A stretch of DNA of 64,000 nucleotides from Colocasia esculenta (GCA_014218235.1 CM024760.1:143793245-143857244), one strand, 5' to 3'; positions 10,343-22,301 are shown, counted from the first letter of the stretch. Program-made: numbers and translations. Notes: generated by a model not told the origin, from the sequence alone.

Positions 10343-11823
10343 GTACCAGAGGAACGTTCAATAGGGACGTGATGCCCAGAGGTCGACCGACTCATGCACT
10401 TCCATGAGGCCACCGGCTCCACGCTCGACTACGGACCCCGGCAAGGCGGAGAGCAGCAGACATCCCCGACCAGCTGAGAGTGGTGGCGAGAGCTAGGCCA
10501 CTCATATGACTTGTACCCTTTCTTTTGTTTTTCCTCATGATGATGTGTACCTGATGGGGTACCTTTATGATGTACTTTGGGGTTGCGCCCCCCCCCTCCT
10601 CCTCCTTTTGGCCCTGATATATATACATCTTATATGCGCTTTGCCATCTTTCTTTCTGTACCTGAAAAATACTTGAACAAACAAATTAAATGTCTATTCT
10701 GACTCAGCCCCTTGCACGTTAGGCGGACTAGGCTTCATGATCTTGTCAAGGGGCTGAGCCTTTATTAAATGAGGCAGAAATAAAGGAACAACATAATTAA
10801 AAATGCAACACGCAAGCATGCATATGCTAACATGAAATAAAAAATGAGCATGCATTTGATGCATTCAGACAAATGGTGTATGATTTTCATTTTTTTGGAT
10901 TTTAAAAATATGTATTTTTTGTGGTTTTGAAAATATTCAAGTTTTTTTTTTAGATTTTGAAATATTCATTTTGTTTTGGATTTTGAAGTATTCAATTTTT
11001 TGGATTTTAAAGTATTCTTTTTTTTTTTATTTTGAAATAAGGGCCGCAACCTGACGTAGTCCCTTCTAAAAAGACGCGCGGAATGAAGGGAATCCGCTCT
11101 AATTGGAAGAACTTGGTACTTGGACCTTTCGATTACTCAGTCATCATTTAAAGTTCATTAATGATTCTCAGGCGTGTTAAACAGAGGTTGGACGTGCTTA
11201 AGTGGTGCCCTCACCCGAGGTGGCTTTCGGCGACGTCCTCTTCAGTTGATCGTTGAGTTGCCTTGAACCTAGGATGTACCTGTAAGGGAGGAAGGAAGAT
11301 GGTATTTAGGAAGTCTGCCAATAGTTTTGGGGTAATCGGGGAGACGCTCATTCCTCTGCCCTACACTCAATGGGGTTCAATCTGTTGGCTGATGGGGTTT
11401 TGGCATGCTTACGACCAGGTCCATTTGGATCTCTGCGGGGACTTTGCCGCTCTTGACGTGCTTTTTATTTGGGTTTGCCTTGTTCTGGCTCTTTTGCTTT
11501 GATTTGCATTGTTTTCTTTCTTTCCCCCTTATTGGGCCTCGATCTACACCCATTTAAGCTTTGGACAGGTTCAAAGGTCGATCCTTCAGGTTCCCCTTTC
11601 TATTGGCAGACCGAGTGGAAAGAAGAGGTAACGCCCTAAACTCTTGGTTAGGGATTGATCTTCCTTAGATTTTGTACTTCTAGCTTCCAAGGGTGGGCGT
11701 GTAAGTGTGTGGGTGTCGACACCTCAAGTTAATTCACCAAGAATAAGAAATGAATTAGAAATGACAGCTTTTCATTTAGGATCCGTGTACCATGTAATTC
11801 CAAACACCTATCTAGGGGTAGTA
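10343..11823. other. Element A region between antisense gene 2 and integrase, no gene seen
   Basis: The stretch begins with the likely 3' end of antisense gene 2; AATAAA at 10779-10784 is a possible poly(A) signal. A T-rich low-complexity tract follows at about 10885-11035. No coding region with a recognisable domain was found. It is the convergent interval between the antisense genes and pol. Confidence 0.5.
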
Positions 11824-13116
11824 TTACTTGAGATAAAACCCATTCCAAGGATGAGAGAGCTCCTCACCCTCCGCGTTAACTAGCCTGTATGCGTTGCTTG
11901 AATATACTTCTTTGACTACGTACGGCCCTTCCCAATTTGGTTGGAGTTTGGATCGGGGACCACCAGGTTTTACAAAAATTCTTTTGATTACCATTTCACT
12001 GACCTTGAATTTTCTCTCAATTACCTTCTTTTGATAAAAACAAGTGAGCCTATTCTGATATGATCTTGTGTGTTCTGCGATGACCAGATGCTTCTCATCT
12101 AAGAGTTCCAGTTGTGCTAGGAGCGATTCACGTCGCTCATCAATTGACAAGTCCTTGTCAAGCTGGACCCTTAGTGAGGGAATGAGAATCTCGTATGGTA
12201 CTACAGCCTCCATTCCGTAAGTGAGGGCGAACAGTGTTTGCCCCGTGGGGGTACGAATTGACGTGCGGTAGGACCATACAGCTTCTACAAGCTTTTCTGG
12301 CCAATCCGAGAACTTGTTAGCCTCACAGGTTTTCTTGATGATTTTAATTAAGGTTTTGTTTGTGGCCTCTGCTTGGCCATTACCTTGCGGATAATATGGT
12401 GATAAATGATGCAATGCAATTTTATACCTGTTCCAGAGGTCATGAAGCTCTTGAGAGATGAATTGCGATCCATTATCGGTGATGATGGTACTTGGAATGC
12501 TGAACCTGATGATGATGTTCTTCATGATGAATTTGCACACAGTTGTTGCCTTGACCTCCGCGTATGCTTCAGCTTCCACCCACTTGGTAAAATACTCCAT
12601 TGCGGTGAGGATGTATGACTTTGTTTTGTTCTGGGAGTTTGGATCACCAAGGGGACCAATGATATCGAAAGCCCACATGGCGAAAGGCCATGGGGAGGAT
12701 ATTGGGTGGAGTGTAGAGGATGGACAATGGATTTTGTCGACGTGCAGTTGGCACTTGACACACCGACGGACAAAGATGGGACAATCCTCCTCTAGAGTGG
12801 GCCAGTAAAAGCCTTGCCCAAGGATCTTTTTGGCAAGCATTTGGCTATTCACATGGCCACCACACACACCTGAATGATCCTCCTCAACAACTTTCAATAC
12901 TTCATCATCATCCAAGCATCTAAGCAAAACACTGGTGAGTCCCCTTCTATAGAGAGTGTTTCCAACCAAGGTGTACTTCTGGGACAGTCTCCTTATCGCC
13001 TTCTTTTCATCACTCATGGCTTCCTCGGGGTACGTTTGATTCCTGCAATACCTAGCTATCTCATAATACCATGGCTTTTCCTCATCATCCAATTCCTCTT
13101 CCAGCTCCATCAACAT
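11824..13116 (-). CDS. pol: Element A integrase
   Basis: This 430-residue open frame is a Ty3/gypsy integrase. An HHCC zinc finger comes first (HSGVCGGHVNSQ ... CVKCQ). The catalytic triad follows in the contexts WAFDIIGP, ITDNGSQF and NGQAEATNK, with all three acidic residues present. The C-terminal part (FKVSEMVIKR, KLQPNWEGPYVV, YRLVNAEGEE) is typical of the Tat lineage, and no chromodomain follows. It lies immediately downstream of the second RNase H in element orientation. There is no internal stop, which is notable given the decay elsewhere in A. Confidence 0.93.
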   Translation of the reverse strand: MLMELEEELDDEEKPWYYEIARYCRNQTYPEEAMSDEKKAIRRLSQKYTLVGNTLYRRGLTSVLLRCLDDDEVLKVVEEDHSGVCGGHVNSQMLAKKILGQGFYWPTLEEDCPIFVRRCVKCQLHVDKIHCPSSTLHPISSPWPFAMWAFDIIGPLGDPNSQNKTKSYILTAMEYFTKWVEAEAYAEVKATTVCKFIMKNIIIRFSIPSTIITDNGSQFISQELHDLWNRYKIALHHLSPYYPQGNGQAEATNKTLIKIIKKTCEANKFSDWPEKLVEAVWSYRTSIRTPTGQTLFALTYGMEAVVPYEILIPSLRVQLDKDLSIDERRESLLAQLELLDEKHLVIAEHTRSYQNRLTCFYQKKVIERKFKVSEMVIKRIFVKPGGPRSKLQPNWEGPYVVKEVYSSNAYRLVNAEGEELSHPWNGFYLK

Positions 13117-13184
13117 GATTTCTGCTTCGCCCTTCCTTTCTATCTTCTTAACATCTCTTCTTTAATCCATAGAAAGACAGGGTC

Positions 13185-13658
13185 TTAAACAGCAGGAGTA
13201 TGATGTCGTGCAATTTGGATGTTGTCAAAATCCTCAGGATAACACATGTGGAGAGTTGCGCTGATAGTGGCAAGAGTGTCCGCTAGAAGATTCTGGTGAC
13301 GAGGTACATGAACAAAGATCAGCTTGGAGAATAGCTTGGCGTAAGCTGAGGCAAGTTCTTGATATGGCTTGAGCTTAGGGTCCCGAGTGTGGTATTTTGT
13401 GAGCACTTGGTGTAGAACCAGTTGATTATCACCTACAATTCGCAGATGGGTGACACCATAGAAATGGGCGAGCTCAAGGCCAGCCAACAAAGCTTCATAT
13501 TCGGCTATGTTGTTGGTGGCAGAAAACTCCAATTTATAAGCTCGTGGAATGGTGACACCCTCGGGTAATAGTAGAGCAATCCCGATACCCTTTCCATGAG
13601 AATTCAGGGCTCCATCAAAATATAACGTCCACATAAGATCAGATTGGCTAAGGGACAT
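13185..13658 (-). CDS. pol: Element A second, archaeal-type RNase H (aRH)
   Basis: The domain begins MWTLYFDGALNSHGKG and contains the four acidic catalytic positions: YFDGA, NIAEYEALLAGL, IVGDNQLV and NLLADTLA. It lies between the first RNase H and integrase, the arrangement specific to Tat/Ogre-type elements, which acquired an extra RNase H. The frame is open for 157 residues. It is thought to assist RNA removal during reverse transcription. Confidence 0.9.
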   Translation of the reverse strand: MSLSQSDLMWTLYFDGALNSHGKGIGIALLLPEGVTIPRAYKLEFSATNNIAEYEALLAGLELAHFYGVTHLRIVGDNQLVLHQVLTKYHTRDPKLKPYQELASAYAKLFSKLIFVHVPRHQNLLADTLATISATLHMCYPEDFDNIQIARHHTPAV

Positions 13659-13661
13659 TAA

Positions 13662-15342
13662 TTACTCATCTGGAAACTCTGAACGAACATGATCGAATTG
13701 TGGAATAGGGTGATAAGCGAGATGTTCTGCTATGGCATAGCATTTGATGGATTTTTGCTGAATGTAGATGATATCAAACTGGGAGAGAAAGCTTTGCCAA
13801 CGTGCTAGCCTATCAGTGAGAACATATTTTTCAAGGAGAAATTTGATAGGATTCATACGGGCGATGAGATGGACTTCATGAGCAAGAAAGTAGTGCTTCA
13901 ATTTCTGCACTACCCATATGAGAGCGGCACATGTCTTCTCCATTACTGTGTACCTTTGCTCGCAGGGGTTGAGAAGCTTAGACAGATAGTATGCTGCCCT
14001 CTCCTTGCCTTCTTCATCCACTTGTGCAAGGATAGCTCCTACAGAGTCTTCCAGGACATATAGATAGAGATTGAGTGGTTTGCCTAGAGTCGGCGGCCTC
14101 AGTACAGGAGGATTAGCCAAGTATTCCTTTAGTCCGTCAAAAGCTGCCTGACACTTCTCATCCCAATGAAATTCGACTCCCGACTTGGTGAGGTCGTAGA
14201 AGGGTCTACACCTTTGCGAATGTTGGGAGACGAACCGGCGAATAAACTGCAACCTCCCAATTAAACCTCGAACTTCCTTCAAATTCTTCAGAGGGGGCAT
14301 CTCTCTTATCATCTTCGCCTTGTTGGGATCAATCTCTATACCCCTCTTGCTCACGATGAAACCTAGAAGCTTACCCAATGATACACCAAACACACACTTC
14401 TTGGGGTTCATTTTCAACTGATATTTTCTTGATCTTTGCAGAACCTTTGTTAGAACCCCAGGATGCTCAACCATTGTTCTTAATTTTACTACTAGGTCAT
14501 CCACATACACCTCAATGTAAATGTGAATCATATCATGAAAGATGGCCATCATCGCTCTTTGATAAGTAGCTTCAGCATTCTTAAGCCCAAACGGCATGAC
14601 TACATAACAATAAGTCCCCCATGGTGTAGTGAACGAAGTTTTCTTCTGGTCTTCCTCAGCCAACTTGATTTGGTTGTACCCTGAGAAGCCATCCATGAAG
14701 GAGAGGGTTTCATACCCGGCCATATTATCTATGAGCACATCGAGGTGAGGTAATGGGAAATCATCTTTAGAACACGCGCGGTTGAGGTCCCAGAAATCAA
14801 TACAGATCCTTACTCTTCCGTCCTTCTTCATAACCGGGACAATGTTCGCCACCCAATTTGGGTAAAGTATGACTTTATTAAATTTGGCTTTGTGGAGCTT
14901 ATCGACCTCATCTTTCATTTTCAAAGCCATCTGTGGGTGGAAACACCTCAACCGCTGCTTAATGGCAATGGACCAGCTTCAGGGTAAGGCGATGTTCAAC
15001 AAGCGCAGTGTCCAAGCCTGGCATATCCTTGTAGCTCCATGCGAACGTGTCCTTATATTCTCTGAGAATCTCAATGATTGCCTCCTCTTCAGCTGGTGAT
15101 AAGTTACAGCTTATGAGGATGGTCCTAGGGTTTTCCTCAGTTCCCAAGTTGATTTCCTTGGTGGTTTCTTCTACAGCAGTTAACGATCCATCGAATCTTT
15201 TGACTCCACTTGCGAACGCGTCAGCCTCGTCCTCAAACTCTTCATCACCTTCCTCAATTGGGTCGTCATCATCCATTATCTCATAGACTCCGAACCCATC
15301 ATCAATTAGGCACAACGACTGCTCATATTCTACATCTGACAA
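13662..15342 (-). pseudogene. pol: Element A reverse transcriptase and first RNase H
   Basis: The N-terminal part at 14959-15342 contains YKDTFAWSYKDMPGLD, the usual lead into Ty3/gypsy RT. One frameshift near 14955 separates it from the 429-residue RT-RNase H frame. RT motifs there are WVANIVPVMKKDGRVRICIDF, SFMDGFSGYNQI, VMPFGLKNAEATYQR and the catalytic VYVDDLVV. The first RNase H follows (LNLYLYVLEDSVGAILAQ, YTVMEKTCAALIWV, RLARWQ). The LYLYVLEDS context has lost the first catalytic Asp normally found there, consistent with the degenerate first RNase H of elements that carry aRH. Confidence 0.88.
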
Positions 15343-15789
15343 CTGTAACGGCTCTTCTATGAATTCTAGAATAGTTAGACATGTCTTGCATCTACGGGCT
15401 AGAACAGCGAGAAATCGATATGGAACCCTCTTGTCCTTGGACTTATTCTTGGATACTACCCCTAGCTTATTTCTATCCTGACCTAGACTCTTGCTACAAC
15501 TACTAGAATCTACAGCAATGGAGGGAGGAGTAGGAAAAGTAGTAAAGGAAGGGCCCTACGTGGGGGAAGATGGAGGAGGAGTAAAAGCAGTCAAAGAACT
15601 TCCCTGCGTGGGGGAAGGAGGAGGGAGGGTAAAAGCAATAAAGATCCTTTGCGTGGAAGGGGAAGGAGATCCCTGTGTGGAGGGAAAAAGTAGGTCGGTC
15701 ATGGGACCGGGGAGGAGTGGCCTATAGGTTGGGGCACACTCAGAGGAAAGGTAAGAAGTCTCCTCGATGAAGACGATGGAATCAGCCAT
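15343..15789 (-). pseudogene. pol: Element A pol segment before RT
   Basis: The minus frame from an ATG at 15789 (MADSIVFIEETSYLSSE) runs through proline/serine-rich sequence into KDKRVPYRFLAVLARRC and the RT lead. It has no named domain. In Ogre-type elements the second part of pol starts at about this place after an intron. Confidence 0.5.
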
Positions 15790-16335
15790 TTGAAAATTAG
15801 CATTTTTTTTTGGATTTTCAATGTTATTCAAATTTTTATGTTTTTTATTTATCATGCAAAGTGAAAAAGGGCGAGGTGAGATCGCCAACCTAGAAAGCTG
15901 AGAAATGAGCGTGTGCTCGTAAGGAGGGAGATTGGGGGAGAGGGAGAGTTGAAGAATGAGCGTCTGCTCAGGAGAGTGGAGGAAAATAGTAAAGGGGGGC
16001 GTTGGTGCCCGCAGAATGCTTAGAGAAATGAAAAATGGCCACGCGGTGGCCTGGAGGAGATTGGACACGATTGTGGTTACTGTCAACTGCTCGGTAAATG
16101 TCGGTGTGAAGAGTTGACTTAAGGAGTCAGCAATATCGTTCGTATCAAACCACTGATACCATTATGATTCAGCATCGCCCCTCTTCATTTGCTTCGGGGG
16201 CTTGAGGTTCTCAACAGCTCTATATATGGCCAGGGGTGGACGATGAACGGGTTCAGCAGTGATGGTAGATGTCTGTTCACTCCCTGGCTGCAGCAGCCCC
16301 TTCTTGAAGTGCTGGTACAAGGACCAAGTGAGTGG
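15790..16335 (-). other. Element A interval between protease/G-patch and RT, possible Ogre-like intron
   Basis: About 0.55 kb separates the end of the G-patch frame from the RT-bearing frame. It is rich in pyrimidines on the minus strand and ends in an A-rich run before the ATG at 15789. Ogre elements have an intron at this position. I could not assign convincing splice sites, so the intron reading is inference. Confidence 0.35.
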
Positions 16336-17121
16336 CTATTCCTGTTTGTGATCTGCTCTGCCTGGCTTGTATCCCAGTCCTGCCCTGGGTCTTGTCTTGC
16401 TATCTTTTATGGCTTTTGTCCTTCCCTGTAAATGTGCACCCAACCCTTTGCCTGGCTGGTACCCCATTCTCAGCATTATATGCCACCCCTTCTCAGTGAT
16501 GATCTTGCTTCTCTTCGCTGCACTGACTGATGATGAACTTGCTGGGCTTTGATGCATGTCGTACGTGTCTAGCACAGACATAAGCGGTTGATTGCTTGGC
16601 CATATGGAAGGGACTGAATTGTCAGTCATATCGTCCACTTCCAAGACAGTCGGCTTGCTGGCGACTTTAACGACCCGTCCTTTGTATGGAAACTTCAGAC
16701 ATTGATATATAGTTGAGATGACGGCGCCAAGTGCCTGAATAAATGGCCGGCCCAGTATCATGCGAAAACTCGGGTCCATATCCAGAATGTGGAAGTCCAT
16801 CTCAGTGACGGACGGACCCAGCCCAACCTTCAACGCGACCACTCCTTTGGGCGGCCTACTAGTGTTGTCGTAGGACGTGACAGTGATGGAGGAGGGTCGG
16901 ACTGACTGTAGAGTGACCCCACAAAAGTTTAATGTGTCCAGAGACACGACATTAATTGAAGCTCTAGTGTCCACTAGGCATTGGGACACGCTGATACCAT
17001 TGATTTTCACAATCAAGCATAAGGCATATCTTTGATATTCCACGGGTGCTAGCTCATCTTCATGGAATTCTATAGCTGGATGTGAGCTCTTGGGAGTCAA
17101 TACTGCACTGATCTGATGCAC
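16336..17121 (-). CDS. pol: Element A aspartic protease with C-terminal G-patch
   Basis: The frame contains a retropepsin-like domain: QCLVDTRASINVVSL (DTRAS in place of the common D-[ST]-G-A-S) and later FRMILGRPFIQALGA. A G-patch follows near the end: GWHIMLRMGYQPGKGLG with HLQGR. G-patches bind RNA or RNA helicases, and a protease-G-patch pairing is known in some retroelements. The Gly to Arg change in the active-site motif may impair cleavage. It sits between gag and RT as expected and is open for 261 residues. Confidence 0.85.
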   Translation of the reverse strand: MHQISAVLTPKSSHPAIEFHEDELAPVEYQRYALCLIVKINGISVSQCLVDTRASINVVSLDTLNFCGVTLQSVRPSSITVTSYDNTSRPPKGVVALKVGLGPSVTEMDFHILDMDPSFRMILGRPFIQALGAVISTIYQCLKFPYKGRVVKVASKPTVLEVDDMTDNSVPSIWPSNQPLMSVLDTYDMHQSPASSSSVSAAKRSKIITEKGWHIMLRMGYQPGKGLGAHLQGRTKAIKDSKTRPRAGLGYKPGRADHKQE

Positions 17122-18645
17122 ATGAAGGTCTCATTCACCATAACCTTCTGCAGATAATGCATCAGAGCTTTCTGGTGTACCGACGATCTCTTGATCAACT
17201 CTAGGATAGAAATTCTTTCCGGTGTCTTATCCAGATGCTTGAGCAAGTCATATTGAGTCCCTGGGATGGACTCCTCAACTGGGGCTTCTTCTTCTTGGGG
17301 CAGGGGTGCCTGTTCTTGCTGCGGGAATATGCGATTAAAAATGCACCCACTCCGGAGCACCATAGTTTCCTCAGAGTTGTCTCCCGCTACATTTTCCGCG
17401 GCGGCGGAGTGGAAGATGGATGGGAGATGGGGTGTTGGGGGTTGAATATCTGGTGCGGTAGTTGAATACTTGCCGCACTCGGGGGTGGAACAGAAGTACG
17501 TAGGAAAGGAGCTTAAGGGTTGGGGGTAATGACGGCTGTGGTTGGTGATGTGCGGAGGAGAGGTGGATTGGGTGATGGTTGTGAAGTGGTGGTGGTAGGA
17601 GGTTGGCGTATGAGTGGACGGTTGGGTTGAAGTGGTGCGGTGGTGGGGTTGCGTAGAAAGGGAACTTGTGGGTTAGGAGGTGGTAGTGTTGTGGAGGTTA
17701 TGGGGGGTTGGATGGTTGACTAGGGGGTGATGAACGGTGTGTGGCGGTTGTAGGGATGCGTAGAAAGGAGGGTTGTGGGTTAGAGGGTGTAGGTGTACGG
17801 ATGAAGGTGGGTAGAGTAAAGGAGGATTGGGGGGTAGAGGTAGAGGTGGAGGATACTTCCATCGGCCTGCCGGGTGTGCTTGCAGTGCGGGGAGACACCC
17901 TGAGGGCATTGACTTGCTGATTTGGAGCATGGTGCTCCAGGAGTGGGTTCTGGACTATGCCCATGTTGGGCTGCTGCTGTAGGGGTGCCTGGGGCTGCTG
18001 CGGGGGTTGTTGCTACTGCTGTTGCTGCTGATCTTGCCTTAACGGCCTCCTTGCCTTCATCTCGGCAATATACTTCCTCATCTCCTCCCAATCTATCCCT
18101 CCATTATCATTCAAATCATAGATGTAGTCTTTGAAATGAAAACAGGCCTCCAGAGTGTCACCTAGTCCTCAGTGGAATGCGCAATAGCGCGAGGTATCAA
18201 CATTGGGAGGCCATTATAGCCTTTCCCTCGGCAAGGTGAATGCATTGGCGGCCATAAGAGCATTAAAATTGTCGGGGAGAGTCTCCGGCAATGAAGGGTC
18301 ATGGGCTCTTCTTGGGCCTGGGGGGCATCTAGGTTGTTGGGGATCATAGGTGCCTGGAGGAGGGGCCTGATTGTACTGTGGAGGGTTTTGGGGAGGTGCT
18401 GGTTGATGTTGGTATTGGGGAGGAGGAGGTTGGCGAAACTGAGGCTGTGGTGCCTGGTGGTACTAAGGGGGTGGTGGAGGAGCTTGACGGTATTGGTTGG
18501 GAGGAGGAGCTAGTTGATACTGAGGTTGTTGGGGCTGCTGAGGCTGTTGGGGTGAGGTCCTGAGCATGGTAGGATTGTTTGGCCTAAACTGGGGTTGTTG
18601 AGGCTGTTGAAGCCTAGGGTTGGGGTTAGGGCAGTAGGTGGAGGA
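17122..18645 (-). pseudogene. gag: Element A gag C-terminal half
   Basis: Right to left, the minus strand encodes a Pro/Gln-rich stretch (about 18160-18640). A Cys/His motif of Tat-type gag follows (YCAFH, then GDTLEACFHFKDYIYDL, near 18090-18200). After it come a Pro/Ser/Thr-rich segment (17690-18010) and the motif ERISILELIKRSSVHQKALMHYL (17120-17363), typical before the protease. Several stops and frame changes occur. The sequence continues the gag half at 30093-31386 once element B and one copy of its GCATG duplication are removed. Confidence 0.78.
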
Positions 18646-18650
18646 GCATG
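18646..18650. repeat. Target-site duplication GCATG, left copy (element B)
   Basis: GCATG precedes the TGTAAGGCC start of the 5' LTR of B. An identical copy is at 30088-30092. Confidence 0.93.
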
Positions 18651-18901
18651 TGTAAGGCCCTCGAATTTTATTGTATTATTTTAATTTCGTGTAAATACTT
18701 TATGTTGTGTATGCATAGATGTATATATCTACGTATGTATTAACTATTTATACTTATGTTTGCATGTGTATAAGTTAGTTGTAAATAATGTATGAATGGT
18801 ATGATGGTAGTATGTACGTGATGGTATACATAATGCATGTATATATGTATAAGTTGTGCATGGTTTATGCATGTTTTAGAGTTCTGGCTGAAGGCCAGCT
18901 T

Positions 18902-18989
18902 GGCGTCAATATCAATGGACGTTTGTGTTGTGTAGGCGTCAATCATATGGACGCCAACACTAATCCCAGCGTCCAGCGGTATGGACGCT
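18902..18989. repeat. Three 21-22 bp GGCGTC/GACGCC modules in the U3 of element B
   Basis: Units at 18902-18923, 18935-18955 and 18968-18989 follow GGCGTC-N9/10-GACGCC with arm variation (AGCGTC with GACGCT). Start-to-start pitch is 33 and 33 bp. All lie upstream of the TATA-like box. They are repeated in the 3' LTR, starting near 27086. Confidence 0.85.
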
Positions 18990-19115
18990 AATTTCTCTGA
19001 CCTGCATGCGTTATAGAGCCGGATTTGGGAGCAAGCTTGCTCACCCATTGGGGAGCTGTCCCCAACGGCTCTGAGCCTTCCCATCAGCCCCTGCGTGGGT
19101 GGAGGGGCCTCTTTG

Positions 19116-19123
19116 CTATAAGA
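19116..19123 (+). promoter_or_regulatory. TATA-like box of the element B 5' LTR
   Basis: CTATAAGA lies between the U3 modules and the conserved AAAACCCTAG stretch shared with solo LTR C. The 3' LTR has CTAGAAGA here, so its box is damaged. Confidence 0.55.
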
Positions 19124-19556
19124 CTTCACCCTTTTGCAACCAGAAAACCTCTCTTGACCTCTTTCAAGAGATAGAGAAAACCCTAGCTCGGAGCTGTGCA
19201 AAGACCCAACTTTGGAGGCTTCAATCCGGCGATTCAAGGCTTCATCCGGCAACCTACTGCATCAGGCGGGTAGCTGGAACATCGGGGAGGACTTCCCCAA
19301 CCGTGGGTTGGTTTCTACATCGACATAGAACCCGGAGGAGAGCAATTGTGGAGCTTCTTGGGACTGCCCAAGGAGAGCTTCTCCGGCCATTTAGATCCGT
19401 CTGGAATATTTTCTAGAGGCAAGTAACCTACCCCTATCGTCCATGTAGATGTCAAGTAGGGTTTTATCATTTTTATGTATTTTTCCTCGTGTCCTAGATC
19501 CCCCATTCTTCTTGTTATTTGGAGTTCGGTCTGTGTTTCTGCACAGACAGGAACTT

Positions 19557-19640
19557 GGCATCAATGCCCTTGACGCCGAGACCCTAATGTGCGTCCAGCG
19601 ATTTTGCCGTCCACTCCTGGAACGGCCAGAGACCGCCGTT
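19557..19640. repeat. Second cluster of three paired-arm modules in the element B 5' LTR
   Basis: Units lie at 19557-19577 (GGCATC with GACGCC), 19590-19611 (TGCGTC with GCCGTC) and 19621-19640 (AACGGC with GCCGTT). Pitch is 33 and 31 bp. The cluster is downstream of TATA, in R/U5. Confidence 0.75.
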
Positions 19641-21903
19641 AAGTTCTCCAGGACAGAACAGTGAGCTGTTCTTCCTGGTATATGATTATTTTCGATGTGT
19701 TTTCGATGAGGATATATTGTAAACCTATTATGATATGTAATATGGATGTCTGAATGTGTGGTGAGATCTTTGTAATTTCTGTGATTTGGCATAAATGGTT
19801 TTATTATGGAGAATGTATGCATGATGAGACCTAGACCATGTTCTTTACCGTTTGTGCAATTCATGTGAAGTTGGATGCCCTAAATTTTTGTAAACCGTGA
19901 GTGGGTAAATCAGTACATGCTCTGAATTTTTGGGAATTTTCCTCATGCTCCTCTAATTTATTGAATTTTCTGAAATGGAATTACAAAAACATGTGTAGGA
20001 TTGTTAAAATTCCAGTAAATCGTGTGTTGTGTAATAAATCCGGGGAAATTTCTTGTGGTATTGTGTATATTGGGTTCAGGGTTATGATCTGTTAAACTGA
20101 ACTTTTATGTTATATACCATGATAAATTGAATTTTGAATAATACGATAATTTATGTTAAATTTTCTGCAATTGCATTTTGGATCATAAAAATGTGAAAAT
20201 TTTCATGTGGGGTCCTAAACCCGAAATCAGCATGTGGTTAAATTTTCAAGTTGTTTGGACAACTATATAGTGAAATATGAATTTTTTCCTTGCAAAAATG
20301 TGAACAATGCATGTTAATGTGGGAATAATGTGATATGTGGGTGTGATATGATTTATGCAAATTACTGAACATGTGATCCTTGTTAATTGTAGAATCATGT
20401 TAGGAAAACAGAGCCCTTGTGTGAATGAGAAAATGAATGAGAGGTAAGTGACATGTGTAAAGATATGCGTTAAAATCGGTAAATGTGTAAATCGTGCCAA
20501 GTGTGACACTGCTTCCATAGAGGGCAGTGGAACCGTATCAGGGAAAAGTCCCCCTGAGAAGGTTCAATGTGTTGTGATCCTAAGGGCATTAGGATGAAAT
20601 CCTGGAGGTGGACAAGTACCACTGGTTAGGGTGGAGACTTGTTCTCCCGGTCTGCGCAGTCCAAGAGTCGTCACTGTATTGCCTAGGTGACGTCTATGTG
20701 TATGTGATGTGATGTGTCCTTCTTATGGTGGTTTGGACTATGTGTCACGGCACTAAAGTGTAAAATGTGAATGTGATTGTGATCATGTGCAAATTGTGTA
20801 GTGTGAACAGTGTGTAAATGTGCATGTGTAAAGTGTAAATTATGTGAATGAGAAATTGTGTAAAAAGTGAAACCAAAATGTGAGGATGTGAAATTGAAAT
20901 CCATGTTATGATGATCTGAAATCATGTTAGAACAGCAACATAAATGTGGTTATGATCATGTGTTATATGTGTACAATGCGTAGAATCCATGCTAGGGACA
21001 ATCCTTACTTATGTGTAACCCATTCCATGTGTGTTTACTCTCACGTTGTGGTTTGAATGAGAACATAGCTTTCATGTGTTAGATTGTAAAGTGTTAAACC
21101 ACGTCAAAACAGCAAGCTTAAGCATGTAAAATGGTTATGTGCATGCGTAAGAATGAGAAGTAACCATGTTAGCAATGTTTTCTTTCATGTATGTAAACTA
21201 GTCATGCTAAACTTGCTTTCATGTTTTAGTTTAATTGAAAGTAGACCTTTCATGTGTTGTAGTGATTAGAGAGCATGTGATAGGAGATTTTGATTTAGAA
21301 AATCTGAAAGCATGAATCATGTGTTAATGAGTAGAACCACCATGATAGGTTGTTAATTTCAATGACAAGCATGCTACATGATTGTGTCTTGTAAATGTGT
21401 ATGTAAAACCTGCTATGACATGTACATGTATGGTATATGTAGTGTTATTTGCTGAGTCTTTTAGACTCATTACTTGCTTCGGCGTACAGGCGTAGTTGGT
21501 GACGACACACTTGCGGAGGAGGCAGTGGAGACCGACTCCGAGCGTGGAGATTAGATCGTTGGTGTACCTTGCGATATTTTGATTTCATAGTATGTAATTG
21601 CAACATTGTACTAGCATTATCATGGAAAGAAATGTTTAAGTGTGGACAATTATGTATTTGATTTTCAGCAATTTAATTATGTGGACTTTTAGTTCTTTAA
21701 ATGTCATTGCAATCATGTATGTTAAATGTGGATGATGAATGAAATGAAGACAGTGGTTCTTTTACTTCCGCTACTCTGTTCTTATATTCACGTGTATCTC
21801 AGCTGAATGTTATTGTTGGGTAAATGTCCCACTGTGGCAACGTTCACTATACCGACGTGGGTTGGTATAACCGTACCGGTATAATGAGGGTCGCTACAGA
21901 GAT

Positions 21904-21915
21904 TGGTATCAGAGC
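21904..21915 (+). promoter_or_regulatory. Primer-binding site of element B (initiator tRNA-Met)
   Basis: TGGTATCAGAGC begins five bases after the LTR end. It is complementary to the 3' end of plant initiator tRNA-Met. Confidence 0.92.
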
Positions 21916-22301
21916 AACCGGTTGAGATTGCACATGAATATACATAAGTCATCATCCCCATTACATGCTAAGTTACATAGGAATGTCCACATGTGTAGAA
22001 TTGATTAATAATGAATGAAAAGTAGATAAGAAAATGGTTAGAAAACTTAGTAACCTAGCTCTAATGGTGGCTGAAATTTATTACAGCCATGGCTTCGAGA
22101 GGTAGGCGTGGCGGAGCGCCGGCCCGTGAGGACGAGCCGAGACGTGACGAGCGGGCGGAGCAGCAGGCCCCGGCACCGCAAGGTCCTGTACTTCCCCCAC
22201 CGCCGCCTGTGGATTATGGAGTATTCATGCAAGGTCTGGTGCAAGCCATGCAGACGCAGGCTCATACCCAGGCAGCACTCCAGGCACAGTTGGAGGCTCA
22301 G

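Larger units (their letters stand above)
18651..21898 (+). repeat. Element B 5' LTR
   Basis: This 3248-bp LTR has three 21-22 bp GGCGTC modules at 18902-18989, a TATA-like box at 19116-19123 and a second module cluster at 19557-19640. A long AT-rich tail ends in GGGTCGCTACA. Repeated short ORFs here are shadows duplicated in the other LTR and carry no domain. Confidence 0.95.

Noticed and set aside
10885..11035. T-rich tract considered as a matrix-attachment or promoter element
   Set aside because: Low-complexity sequence only; no supporting motif.
18740..20925. Many 60-170 codon ORFs on both strands in the B LTRs, duplicated at 26924-29458
   Set aside because: They sit in LTR non-coding sequence, occur in both LTRs, are not conserved at codon level and have no domain.
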